DNA of 64,000 nucleotides. Origin: Paralichthys olivaceus (lineage: Eukaryota; Chordata; Actinopteri; Pleuronectiformes; Paralichthyidae). The stretch is taken from contig NC_091094.1 in NCBI RefSeq assembly GCF_024713975.1, positions 14,417,001 through 14,481,000 on the forward strand, written 5' to 3'. This document shows, piece by piece, positions 38,985 through 50,462 of the stretch. Made by a program: the position numbers and the translations under genes. Within the stretch, counting starts at the first letter, position 1. Each line of letters starts with the position of its first letter. The notes under the pieces were generated by a model. The model made no database searches. It saw nothing but the letters and a program-made list of their open reading frames with translations, and was not told the DNA's origin.

Positions 38985-39325
38985 GTTTCTCTGCAGAAGG
39001 ACAATGACCCTAAACACTGACATAAAGCTTCTACAGAATTATTTGAAACAAAGAATGGCCCAGTCAGAGTCCAGACTTTAACCCAGAAGAGATGCTATGG
39101 ACTGAGCTCAGAGATGTTCACTCCAGATTAAATATGGCTAACCATATAAGAATATGGCTGAGCTGTAGCTGGTCTGTTTGAAGAAAGGTCCAAACTTCCA
39201 CTTGATCGTTGTGCACATCTGATCCACAGCTTTTGGCAAAGCTTGTTTGAGGTTGTTGATGCCAAAGGAGGTTTAACCAGTTTTAAAACCTGAGGTTCAT
39301 TAACCTTTTGCACCAGCACTGCATG
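38985..39325 (+). pseudogene. Tc1-like transposase C-terminal remnant
   Basis: Degenerate reading frames retain the end of a Tc1-family DDE transposase: QKDNDPKH, broken by a stop, then in another frame WPSQSPDFNPEEMLWTEL, where the family has WPSQSPDLNPIE. After a further frame change come LDRCAHLIHSFWQSLFEVVD and AKGG. Stops and frameshifts separate these parts, and the N-terminal two-thirds and terminal repeats were not found. It is an old, inactive, truncated copy between spcs1 and nek4. Confidence 0.85.
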
Positions 39326-40130
39326 AGTTAGTTCAATTAAGACATGAAATATTATACACGTTCATCTTCTATTAGCTTAATCAGTTTATCTGTACTTCAA
39401 TTAACACTGAAAACCAGGTCATTTTGAGAGTACACTTCCTTGACCCAGTACATATGTAATATTGAAAGAGGGAAACCGATGATGTTCCTTCACAGCTTTT
39501 CCTAAATTCCACCAATCATCTTTTCCTTCATTACATTCTATTAAAAAATGTAATATCAGTGCATACAGGACTACATATATTGTGATGACGATCGCCCTAT
39601 ATTGGTTTGGTATTTAGATTTTTATTCAACTTAATATTGTCGTTCACTGTGTTATTTGCACAGAAATGTATTTTGTGTCACAGAAATGTTGGTGATGACA
39701 AGAAAATAGATTTGTGAGAATTTATTTAAGCATTAATATCTACAATACATCTACATTACAATATTTTGTGTGTAAGAAAATACAAAATAGAAAATAGAGA
39801 AGCAGAAGTGAGATGTCTTCAAAGATTATATTTAGGTGAAACAATTATTATCAAAATTCTGTCTTGCATTATAAATAAACAAGTGGAGAGTCAATGTGTT
39901 ATAACTTGACCAAAATCTTTGCATAGGCATCCTGAAGAATGCAGTGTATGTTTGTACTGGAATTAAAAAAAATATACAATTAACTTTACATGTCATTTCA
40001 TATGACAAAATGCATAATGGTCAGCTGTAAGGTTGCAGGCTCATGATTAAACCTGCTATCATGTTAGATGCAAGCAGAAGGAGGAAGGTGGCTTTATGCC
40101 ACACAACCAAGGTGGTCTTTTTGTAGAAAA
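39326..40130. other. Intergenic between spcs1 and nek4 3' ends
   Basis: AT-rich, no exon or repeat family recognised. Confidence 0.5.
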
Positions 40131-40136
40131 TTTATT
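40131..40136 (-). terminator. nek4: nek4 polyadenylation signal
   Basis: Minus-strand AATAAA (TTTATT on plus) 86 nt after the nek4 stop codon. Confidence 0.6.
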
Positions 40137-40221
40137 CATCTTTGAGAATATTGTTGATCTATGTAAGAATGATCAAAATGCAAACGTCTCTGCTCCCGTA
40201 GCTTCTGTACTCCCATATTCT

Positions 40222-43200
40222 TTAAACCTTGAAGGCAATATCCTCAAAGAATTTCAGCTGCCTCACCATCACAGCATAAGTTTGGTATTTCTCATTCCCC
40301 ATCTGGTCACGAAGGCAAAGCTGCAGAAAAAATAAAGGAAGGAAAACCAACTGACGTTACTTGGGAAACAAATGGTGTGAAGTAATTAAGAGTTTTAGGT
40401 AAACAGTTTAGCTGTTCACAGAAAAAATTTATTACACTGCATGGTGAAGTAAGTCTGTGATGGGAAAGAAATATTCAAGTTGATCTTAATTTATCATTAT
40501 GACCTAAGAAGTCAGTCTAACCTAATTAACTGACAGACGCTAATGTACTTGATCTAATGTTATTTAATTAAGGGGAATCATGATATCCAATTAGTATCTG
40601 AGCATGCAATTAACAAACCAACAAACACACGGCCCCAGCTCCTATTAATAGTAACTCATCCTGACCATTTAATAATAGTGCTAAATATTTCAAGCTATAG
40701 TAGGGTCACAATGTACATAATCTGGTATGAAGTGTTTTTACTTCTCGTTTGGCGTCATCCTCCTCCTCCATGATTTCCAGCACTTTGTCCAGCAGCTTGA
40801 CCCCCAGGCCCTTCACCACATCTGTCCTCAGGTGTTCTATGGCTCTCCTTATCTTGGCTGGACCAGATGGGGAGCCCTCTGAAAAGACAAGGAAGTTAGT
40901 GGCTTACAGACCGACTGATGACAAATGAGTTTGATCAAAGTATCTTACCCATTCGTATTTCACCAACTGACAAGTTCTCTGCTTCCTCTCCAGCCTTCCC
41001 ATGAAGCATCAGGGTGTCCCGATACCTCCTGTTCAGTTTAAATTCTGGCAGTGCAGTAGAACCAAGTCGTCTTTTGTCCACCTCGCTCACATCTCCGACA
41101 TCCATTCTCAATGTTTGTGTCATCATATGGACTAAATCCTGCATGTCACTGGACTCAGTCTTCCTGTAGATGATCCATACATCATGGATTACACATCAGG
41201 TGATTTTATTTGAGTTGAGGTGAGTTGTAATTGATGTTATTGACTCACCTCTCCCTGCAGTCTCCCTCTGAACGCTCTGTGGAACTTGTGGATGAGCTGC
41301 ATTCATCATCATCTGACCTTTGCTCCTGCAGCATATCTTGCTGTAATGAAGCATGGACGACACACTCATGATTAAGTGCACAATAACATAGTAACAGATC
41401 AGCCTTATGAGGTGCATTCATATTGGTAAACATTCAGAAATTACAGTTTTGCTTCATGACTGTATGAAGCACAGTTAAATGTCACAGAGCTGGTGGTGTC
41501 AGTACCTTATTGATGGTCCCAGCCATAGTGTCTGACACAGATCTACTGGTGACTGGGGCATTGTAGCGCTCAGCCTTAGTGGAAGTGACATCATAAGAAG
41601 CTCTTCTTACAGGATCAACACCTGGGAACAAGCATTAAAGTAACCAAGGAAAAAAATGTAATAACGTCTCTCTCGGTTTTTATAGAGCTGAGACATAGTG
41701 TTTGTAAGCAAGTACATTTTTATTCATTGCTTTATTTAAGCCTCCTGTAACTTAGTTTATGCTATAGGTTTACTATTAGGTTCTGGCATCAGTTAGGAAA
41801 AGACAGTTAGTACCTGGTTGAATGGAACATTCTTGGGACTGTCTCAGTCTCCTTCTCTCTCTGGCAGACAAAGGACGTTCCTGAAATAAAATCCAGTTCA
41901 TGTTATTCGACTTATAAACTGCATCTGTTGACTTCAGGGAGGTAATCACTTTAGGGGGGTTTCTAGTGATGATACAATATTTTAATTAGATAAGAATAAA
42001 TTCTAAAGGTAAACTTGAGTCTGTCTAATGTACAAGACAGAGGATTAAAATGCTGCTTCTCCCTGACCCAAGTGCAGACATATACAAAACAAAACCGGAT
42101 TCGAAAAAAAGGTAAGAGAGGTTAAAAAAAAAAGGGGTTAAAAAAACATAGAGAAACAATAACAAAGCACAGATCATAATAATACAGATAATAGACACAA
42201 TACAAATAGTGATGAAACAATGTGTAAGCAATCTGTAATGCACAGGACAAGTAATTAGCAGCAGTTTTTGTATTATTTTAATAACAGGATTTATCTTTAT
42301 AAAGAATAAAGTGGCTGGAGCTTGAGTGTAAGAATGTGTGTGTATGTATATGTCTGCATAAAAACAAATCCTGTGGCGGGTTGAATGGGTAAGTTACAGT
42401 TATAGGTAGAGGGAGTAACAGGGAGGGGTGGAGTCAACCAATGCTGGTTGTTTTGCGAGATAGGCAGGTGTAGTAAATGTCCAAGTGGGAGGAGAATGAG
42501 GTAGCAGTGACATTCCCAGCCATGTGCTGCAGGTTTTTACGTTTCGAGGCAGTGCAGCCCCCAAACCACACAGTGATGCAGCTGGTCAGGATGCTCTCAA
42601 TGACGCCTCAGAGTCTGTGCTGGTGCTCTTGCTCTTTTTAGCTTCCAGGAGAAAACTGCAGAGAGCTATTTCGTTGTTTAAGATTTCAGGAAAGTTGATG
42701 AGGCTTCCTAATTTGAGTGTACATTTTTAAGCAGTATTTATTTGTAAGGGGAGGAGCACTACTCTCACCTGTGGAAGTGGTAACAATCCCTTCTTACAGA
42801 AACTCACTGGTGTGGACGTCGCAGCCACGTCAGGTGTCTTGCTCTCTGTGCTCCTCTTGCTCCTCTTCCTCCCCTCCACAGCTCTGCACTCAACAGGAGG
42901 TGGAGGTAAAGGTCTAGGAGCAGCCACCTTGGAGGAAGATTACAAATTAACTACTGAATTAATCTACACAAATATAACAGGAAAATAAAAGATGTTTTCT
43001 AGTTCGTGTTGCTAAATGATCACAATAATATGTAAAAATAATAATTTCAGCCACCTAATATTATCTCCTGTACTGATCTTTACCTTGTCCTGGTCTCCAT
43101 GTGTCCCTCTTGTGTCCTTCGCTCTGAGCTGCTGTGGTACTGAGGGCGGGGGAGTTTGACATGAAGTGATCGGACCTGGCTTACTGACTGGTAAGGGACT

Positions 43201-46200
43201 TTGTTCAATCTTAGGTTCCTAAATAAAAACAAACCTCTTTTTTTCCAATGTAGAAATAATCTCACCACAAAACACAATAACTTCTTGCACTTTGTTGTTG
43301 CATTTTTACACGGTCAGCAAGACAGTCATTTTAATTCTTACCAGTGTCGGAGTGAACGGCTCTAACAGCTTTTCAGTAGTTTCTAAGTTTTCCTACATGA
43401 AACAAAAATAAAGAAATTAAGACTCAAGATCGGAAAAATATGGCTCAGTTGTTATCAGCACTTACCTGGGTGTCTGAGGTATGTAGGTGTTGTGTCGGAG
43501 CTCCCTTGAGAAGATTAATGGTGTCACCTTTATTGTCCATAGTCACTTCCACAACCACTCCGACAGTTTCTGTTTTAGATCTGTGTGCAGATCTGCTCTC
43601 AATGATAGAAGGAGCAGCCTCTATCTCGACTTCTAGCTTTGGCCTCTGCATGTGAGCCTCTTGAAGTAACTCCATGGTATCATCCTTACCACCCACATCT
43701 GACATCTGCTTCTCCCCAAAAACAGAAAATGTATCCCCGGGCTTTGGCGTGGCCCGTGGCTGAATGTCTAACAATCCATTGGGTGCCTGTCTCTCGTCCC
43801 CTGCTCTGCTGACAACACCTGATATAGACTTCAGAGGGAGCTTGGAGGGAGAGACAGGGGGAGATGGATCTGGTTTCACTCTTCTCTTGCTGTCTTTGTG
43901 CACGCTGCGAGTCACATGTTCATTACCTGCCCGGTGAGGCGACCCTGCCGACTGGGGCATGTGCAGCTGTCTCTTCGACTGGTCCTCATTCTCCTGCCCT
44001 TGGAAATCAATATTGATGTTGCTGATAGTTGCCAGAGATGCATCAGGTGAAGGAGGTTTGGGTGGTGGAATTGTTTGGACTGGAGTAGAGTCAGTGACAC
44101 CATTATAAACTTTATGCTGTTGTGATTTCTCTTCTCTCTGTGGATGCAGAGTAAAAACAGAGACCATAATGAACACTGATGATTCCCTGCTTGGCTTGAA
44201 GTAAACAACATCAGCTATTTACTGATCAATGCAATCCACAAGGCTGTTTCTGACATTTTACTACAATATATGGAATAAGTATACCGTACTTATACTGTAT
44301 ATTGCTATTGGCCCAATATTCATTCATATATAACAAAGAAAAAAGAACATAATATATTTCAGTGAGTGAATAAAAATATACAATTTTTAATGACTAAGAA
44401 AAGACACATTTTAAAATAACATTAGTGACATTTAAGAAGTTCAAATTAAAGAGCTCAGGCTTGCTATTGTTGAATCACGCACCCGTTTCACCTTGACAAG
44501 AGGTTCCGACTGAGGACTCCGAGGCTGCCTCTCAGATTTTGGCTGAGATGATACCACAGAACATTCATTGTTTCTACAATCATCAGTGCTGCTGACAGCT
44601 TTCTTTTTTGACTTGGCAGTTTTCCTGGTGTGGAAAGAAATAAAATAGATAGAGATAAATATGAATGGACCACGATCCCAAAGAAAGTGACGGTTAAGTT
44701 GAGTAACGTTTTGGCTCAAAATGTTTAACTTTATAGAAATCACCTACTGTTTTGTGGCCTCAAGGAACATGGCAATTTGTCTTTTGATGTAGGGCTGGCG
44801 GAGGATAAGTTTGACATCAGGCCGCTCTTCAGGTCTCTTACACAGCATGCTCTTGATCAAATCTCCCAGCTGGGGATCATATCTACTGGGCATCTGTGGT
44901 AGCTGATGAGAAAACCAGAGGGAAATTGTTATGTATTATTGTCAATCTACTTTTCTGTAATATTTCTAGATAATGAGGGTTCAAAAACACAACACTCTAT
45001 CTTCAAAAGGCAAAAATTAAGCATGAAAATCCATCAATTACTTGGGGAAGGAACATTATTATTTTATTCAACCAAAGTCTTTGCTTAGAGCTTAACAACG
45101 TCACTGATATGCTTACAAAATGATCAACGAGCTGTTCAAAAAGATTGATATCTGTTTTATGGAAAAGCACATTTGTTGAAAAATAAAATGTATTGTGTAA
45201 ATTAGCACAGATCATACTTGACCTGGATTGCATACTTTATATAAAAAACTAAAAAGAAGAAACCCACCTTTCCTTCTACTATGCGATAAACCAGGGAGTT
45301 CATGTCCTTGGCATTGAAGGCATGCTTAAGTGTGGACATTTCATACACACAGCAACCCAGGGCCCATACATCTGACTAGAGAAAAAAATACATCCAGTAT
45401 GAAGCAGTTCTTATTGAGAAATAAAGTATACACATTAAGAGCAGGTAATAAAAGTACCTTGTGGTTATAGGGTTTGTTGGAGAAGAGCTCAGGACTCATG
45501 TAGTATGGCGTCCCTATGAGCGTGCTGGCCATGTCATTCTGGTTCTCCAATACTCGTGCAATGCCAAGGTCCCCAACTTTGATGATGTTGGTTTTTGTCA
45601 AGAAGATATTCTGTGTTTTGAGGTCTCTGTGGAGAATGTTCCTCTCATGCAGGTACTGAAAAGCAAAGTGACTTTAAACATGTTGTACTGGTGTATATAA
45701 ACTTGACATGGACCTCACTTTCTAATATACTGTACCTGGAGTGCCATTGCTATCTGGACAAACCACTCCACCACCTGCTTCTCGGGTAGGAGTTCTCCCT
45801 TTTGCTGTTTAAGTCTGTGATAGAGGTCACCACCTTCACAGAAACCCATCACAATGTAGAGCTGGCAGTCATCTCCTTCCCACGACTCCCTGTAGGTCAC
45901 AATGTTTGGATGTCGCAGCTGGGACAGAAGCTGCGCCTCTTGTTCTGCAGAGCGCCGCTCCCGCTTAGAGGAGGTGGTTAAATTCAGCTTCTTAATAACA
46001 TACTGAAACAGAAGGAAGGGACATATTTACTGTAACTTACAGTCTGTATTAACATGAAAAAAATAAATTATCAAAATCAAAACCAAAGCACAAGAAAGAT
46101 GGACAAGCATCTGCAACCAGATGGCAACAAACTGAACTCATTATATTAGTTTAGTGAAGACCGTTGGTGATCAGGCATTTGAAAATCCTGTCAGTGTCAG

Positions 46201-46681
46201 TTGTACACACATGAATGAGCACATTTCTAAAGCCATGAGACACTGACATTGTTGTGTCTTAGGGATTTATTAAAGACAGAACATCAGTCATTGTACCGAT
46301 CAGTATTAATAGCGTTGCAGCTACAGTCTCAGGGTCACTGGGTTAAAGAACATTGTTCCTCAAACCCTTTAAGAACTTTTTTAGGAACACTGCAAACAAG
46401 AAGCAGCTTTTGTCAACTGTCAAAGAGTTGCTGCCCTGCAATTAACGAGAAATACTGAAAACCCACCCATCAAGAAGTGCTGTTATTGTGTGATTATGTG
46501 TATTTGATATTTGAATGTGTAATTACGTGTTTTATATATTTCAGTGTGATTATAATGCGTTTTTCATATTTCCATGTATGCTTATAATCTGCATTTTATA
46601 CCTCAGTTCCTAGCTCATTAGCTTTTGTGTGCTACAGTCTAGGAGCCTTGTTAAAAGCGCAAAATACATAGAATATATTGT

Positions 46682-46713
<32 letters not shown>

Positions 46714-47031
46714 TGACCATATATTGACTTAACTAACTGTGATTGTGTTACATCATGTCTAAACATGATTATGTCAAACGGAGTAAACAAATCTGTGAGG
46801 TTTTAGTTTGGCTAACTTTAGGCTAGCAGTTTGTAGCGTCGGGTACAGTGTAACATGTGGAGGACTACACAAACCTTCGTGATTAACACTGTACGATCTA
46901 TTTTCTGTGGTTGAGCTCCGTCCGCTCGTGTCGCCTCTCACCTGTTTTCGGTCGGACTTGTGTTTCACCAGGTTCACCTCTCCATAGCTGCCCTTCCCGA
47001 CGACCCTGATGAAGATATAATTATTCATCAT
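40222..47031 (-). CDS. nek4: NIMA-related serine/threonine kinase 4
   Basis: NIMA-family kinase linked to ciliary/microtubule function and DNA-damage response. Exons: 46942-47031, 45736-46002, 45458-45655, 45268-45375, 44748-44902, 44483-44624, 43466-44137, 43342-43392, 43084-43218, 42808-42927, 41814-41880, 41506-41621, 41249-41340, 40949-41163, 40742-40878, 40222-40320; 887 aa (human about 841), phases close. Kinase domain about 6-261: GKGSYGEV (12-19), VIKK (K34/K35), HRDLKTQN (128-135), DLG (148-150), GTPYYMSPE (167-175). The middle is low-complexity and poorly conserved, mostly in 224-codon exon 7. The C-terminus is again family-typical: [54 protein letters not shown], and [19 protein letters not shown] at 47031 precedes the conserved [11 protein letters not shown]. 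Exon 4 is a small frame-preserving unit. Confidence 0.96.
46682..46712. repeat. (TAG)10 microsatellite in nek4 intron 1
   Basis: Pure trinucleotide AGT/TAG run inside nek4 intron 1 (46003-46941). Likely polymorphic. Confidence 0.9.
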
Positions 47032-47258
47032 TCATCAAAAACTCTTCATAACGCGGCCCGAGACGCTAAACACGCAGCACGACCCTCCGGGTGAGATCTA
47101 CGTGTTATTCCGCACCATAGTCCAGCTGTGAGTACGAAATAAACAGGTAGGTGTGTTTGGAAAACTCGGCGCAAGCTGAGTGGAGGCGAAGAGATTTTTG
47201 AAAACGCAGGAAGCCAGCAGCCGTCTGGAGTTTTTCGTCACTAGGCAACTGTCAGCTT
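47032..47258. promoter_or_regulatory. nek4: nek4 upstream region, possible bidirectional promoter
   Basis: CpG-richer sequence directly upstream of nek4. An open frame on the opposite strand starts within 230 bp, so divergent transcription is possible. No TATA box. Promoter role inferred from position. Confidence 0.45.
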
Positions 47259-47271
47259 GCTGCCGACGATA

Positions 47272-47562
47272 ATGGCGAGAGGGTCCGTCTGGACCAAAAC
47301 ACTGCAGCGTTTACAGCACAGCACCACCCAGCGTCCACACCCACACACTGCAGCAGCTTTATCACAACTGAGATACATTAAAGACAATAACTTTTCTTCT
47401 GGATTGATAATCAAGCTCCAGGTTAGACTCGCAGAACTGGATTTTATATGGCTTAGTTTGTCTATTATGTATATTTTAGTTATATTGACTTTTTATATTT
47501 GCACATGGAGCTGGGAGAAAGACAGTTTCGTTCTGCTGTGCACATCTTGTTGTTTGGTCTGA
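47272..47562 (+). other. Divergent ORF beside nek4, unrecognised
   Basis: A frame beginning MARGSVWTKTLQRLQHSTTQ runs for about 97 codons to a stop. The first 50 codons have balanced, protein-like composition and are followed by CTCCAG|GTTAGA, which could be a weak splice donor; the part after that is hydrophobic and AT-rich like intron. I do not recognise the protein and see no downstream exon. It could be a first exon of a small or lineage-specific gene, a divergent noncoding transcript, or chance. Confidence 0.25.
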
Positions 47563-48222
47563 ATGACGATAAATTTCACTTTATTGACTAAAGCCTCAAG
47601 TTGAAATTAAGCCAGTCAAATTTACAAACACATGTAGGCTGGGTTTATCACTTTCTGGAAACACAACTGAACTATTTAGAAATGCACTACATTTTTATTT
47701 ACAGATGTAAAAGTGACAAAAAGGAAATATATATTTTCTTACCTGCAACTTTATAATGCTCAATAATTTAATAATTTAAGTAAGTACTCAGTCTAGTGGT
47801 TATACTGAACTGATTGACAATTGAAATGTGTTAGGTGTCACATTATCCAGTAGGTGGCGCACTAAACCACCACAAGCTGACGCCTCACAAACGAACTAGT
47901 GTAACTAATCGCTGAAAAGCTCTCATCTTTAAGATGAATGAACATGGAGAAGTTGTATTGGTTGTAATTTGAGCCTTGTGGGCGGTGATTATACTGGTTT
48001 TACTCTGCTGAATACGATATACACACAGTGCACTTTAAATATGCACAATAGACACACGCCAATGATGACCAACACAGATCTAACAGAACATGGAGTATGG
48101 GCAAGCAAAGAGTGAAAAAAGTACATAAATGGCATTTCAGTTCAAATCATTGTATAAAACCAAGGTAAAGAAGACAGACAGAAAAGGTTCAAACCTATAA
48201 TGAATGAACATAGGCCTTAAAG
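47563..48222. other. Intergenic between nek4 and the hAT element
   Basis: AT-rich, no gene or recognised repeat. The 8-bp target copy CCTTAAAG lies at 48215-48222. Confidence 0.5.
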
Positions 48223-48588
48223 CAAGGGTCTCAAACTCGTGGCCAATTGCGGCCCGCTGCACGATATTTTGTGGCCCCCTTCTTGACATTAAAGTTTAGT
48301 GTTAGTGCGGCCCGCGCGCTTTTCTCAAATGCACCTTTTTGTCGTTGTGTGGGCCGTGCTTGCCCTGACAGCTTCCGGTGGCGTTTGTTGTCAAGTTAGC
48401 CAAAGTGAATTAGCAGCATTAGTCACTTGATTGAAACGTGATTGCGTTGTTCATCATAAAGATTGAAAAGATAAGTTGTACGTTTTGGAATACCTGAAAC
48501 CCTTTTTTTGTGGAGTACTTGATGCGGCCCACCCTCACCCAGACTCCACCTCCAGCGGCCCCCAGGTAAATTGAGTTTGAGACCCCTG
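48223..48588. mobile_element. hAT-type non-autonomous element (366 bp) with 8-bp TSD
   Basis: Ends are CAAGGGTCTCAAACTC and, read inward from the right, CAGGGGTCTCAAACTC: 16-bp terminal inverted repeats with one mismatch. The element is flanked by perfect 8-bp duplications CCTTAAAG (48215-48222, 48589-48596), the hallmark size for hAT transposition. The interior has subterminal GGCCCGC/GCGGCCC words. It has no transposase, so it would need an enzyme supplied in trans. Confidence 0.9.
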
Positions 48589-48774
48589 CCTTAAAGTCTT
48601 TCTTAAAGGGAAAAAACTTCAAACTAATTTAAGTCCTAATTTTAACACCACTATAACAGGTCCTACTTTGACACTTTGACACTTTGAAGGGCCCACCCTC
48701 ACCCAGACTCCACCTCCAGCGGCCCCTAGGTAAATTGAGTTTGAGACCCCTGCCTTAAAGTCTTTCTTAAAGGG
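48527..48774. repeat. 84-bp direct duplication of hAT right end and flank
   Basis: 48527-48610 and 48691-48774 are near-identical (one clear difference, CCCCCAGG versus CCCCTAGG). Each copy includes the last 62 bp of the hAT element, its 3' target copy and 14 bp of flank. The duplication therefore arose after insertion. Confidence 0.9.
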
Positions 48775-49054
48775 ATAGTTCTCCCAATAATGAAAATTCA
48801 CTCATTATCTACTCACCTCTATGCCGATGGATGGGTGGGTGAGTCCAAAAACACTTTTAGAGTTTCAGGGATAAACAGTGTTGTAAATGGTGACCATTTT
48901 ATGGCATTTTATTTTTGTTTTCTGTATTTTTTTATGTTTGAAGAATGGATTATGAGTTCATTTTCATTTTTGGGCGAACTATCCCTTCAAAGTGTCAAAG
49001 TAGGACCTGTTATAGTGGTGTATAAATTAGGACTTAAATTAGTTTGAAGTTTTT
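48612..49054. repeat. About 70-bp inverted repeat around a MITE
   Basis: 48612-48690 is the reverse complement of 48984-49054 apart from an extra ACACTTTG unit and about two small differences. The arms are separated by the second 84-bp copy and by the MITE at 48772-48985. The arms could form a large hairpin if transcribed. Confidence 0.88.
48772..48985. mobile_element. MITE of the GGGATAGTTC family
   Basis: Left end GGGATAGTTCTCCCAATAAT, right end GGGCGAACTATCCC; the outer GGGATAGTTC/GAACTATCCC pair is a perfect inverted repeat. It shares CTCATTATCTACTCA and CTATGCCGATGGA with the element in glt8d1 intron 1 (36131-36649). Confidence 0.75.
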
Positions 49055-49220
49055 TATAGAAGCAATAGAAATCTGTCACTTCAACAGAAAAACAAGGTCA
49101 TATAACTGTACCGATCTGCAGCCATTATAAACTGTTATCAGAACCACAGTCCACAGGAGTTCTGTCCGGAGCATCAATCCGCAAGTACAACACGCGGAGA
49201 GTCACGCGGGAGGGGGCGGC

Positions 49221-49313
49221 GACCAATGGCGTGGCAGAACCGTTTACCTGGGCGCTACAGCTCGGGCGCCGATTGGCCCTGCGCTGCGGTGACGTCAGGA
49301 GGAGAGGCTGCTG
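49221..49313 (+). promoter_or_regulatory. GC-rich promoter with CCAAT boxes and full CRE
   Basis: Contains CCAAT (49222-49226), an inverted CCAAT (ATTGG 49272-49276) and a perfect palindromic CRE TGACGTCA (49290-49297). It sits in the most CpG-rich sequence of the right half, immediately before a candidate first exon. Direction is inferred from the downstream splice donor. Confidence 0.5.
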
Positions 49314-49460
49314 GTGGTGAGGCTGCAGAGGAGATTCAGTGAGAGGAGAGGAGCTGCACACACACTCACACACACGCACTCTCACACAGACACTCACACG
49401 GACACTCACACGGAGCGACACCAGACTCTGCAGCTCACCGACAGCACTGCTACTCTTCAG
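49314..49460 (+). other. Candidate noncoding first exon (possibly of camk1-like gene)
   Basis: A purine-rich then CA-rich segment (ACACTCACAC-type, 49355-49420) ends at a strong donor, TTCAG|GTAGGTG, at 49460. With the promoter-like sequence just upstream it resembles a 5' UTR exon. The next plus-strand exon I can support is the camk1-like one at 56259, which would give a 6.8-kb first intron. The linkage is inference. Confidence 0.35.
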
Positions 49461-50328
49461 GTAGGTGTCCAGACACACTCGGGCATGTTCGGTGGTTTTC
49501 GTGGTGTGACAGCTCGTGTTTTTAAGCGACATTCATCAGTGACAGGCGCGTCACACGAGGACGCTTCGTTTCGAGTTACACGGAGAAAGCTCTCAGTCAC
49601 TTTCAAACTGAATGTCGCTGTAAAGTTTGTCGTGTTGTGCAGCTGCACTGTATTTCACACAGGAAGCAGCTGAGAGAGAGTGAAGCCGCAGGAACACTGA
49701 TCTTAACCTGACCCCAACCCCCCAACCCCCCAACCCCCCATTATTACTGCACAGAATGATGCAAACTGTAACAAGCTGAAATTGTTTTTGTCAACGCATT
49801 TCTATTTACAGGGATTCACAATGACTGCACAAAAGACTCACAATTCACATCTCACACAACAGAGCCTCAACAGACTCCAAGTCCCAACGTATACAGAGCC
49901 GTGAAGAACTTTGTCACCTGACAGGGGGCATTTTAACTACTGGACTTCTTTGCAATAATAAATTTTTTTTTGCTTTTCTCCAGTGGGGCAGATCAGTCTG
50001 GACAACATTGGAGCACCAACATAAGAATACAAACGTTCCACTTGAGAAAGAGATTCATTGAAGTAAAACATAAAAATGATTAAAACAGTCACAAAGATCA
50101 GAGCCAGATTAAATGTAGATACAGGTAAAGTGAATTCTCACCTCAAGCACACCTGTAAAAATGTGTATTTAAGAGAGATTTAAAGGAGAACAGACATGGT
50201 GTGAAGGTTTTCTCAATCAACTTGAAATGATGTAATTTTCCACTGCTTTCCTCCAGCGCAAGTGCCTTGAGTATTTTTAGTTTCTCATTTACTCTTCCCT
50301 ATTTCTCTTGCTCTTTCCACTTCCCTCT

Positions 50329-50332
<4 letters not shown>

Positions 50333-50383
<51 letters not shown>

Positions 50384-50406
50384 ACACACACACACTCACT
50401 CACTCA

Positions 50407-50451
<45 letters not shown>

Positions 50452-50462
50452 ACACTCACACA
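50333..50462. repeat. Compound (CT)25-(CA)n microsatellite
   Basis: CT dinucleotides at 50333-50382 followed by CA/CACT-type repeats to 50462. Both long enough to be polymorphic. Confidence 0.92.

Noticed and set aside
49314-49673. 119-codon ORF at the candidate noncoding exon
   Set aside because: It reads through the CA-rich tract and across the 49460 splice donor. More likely untranslated exon plus intron.
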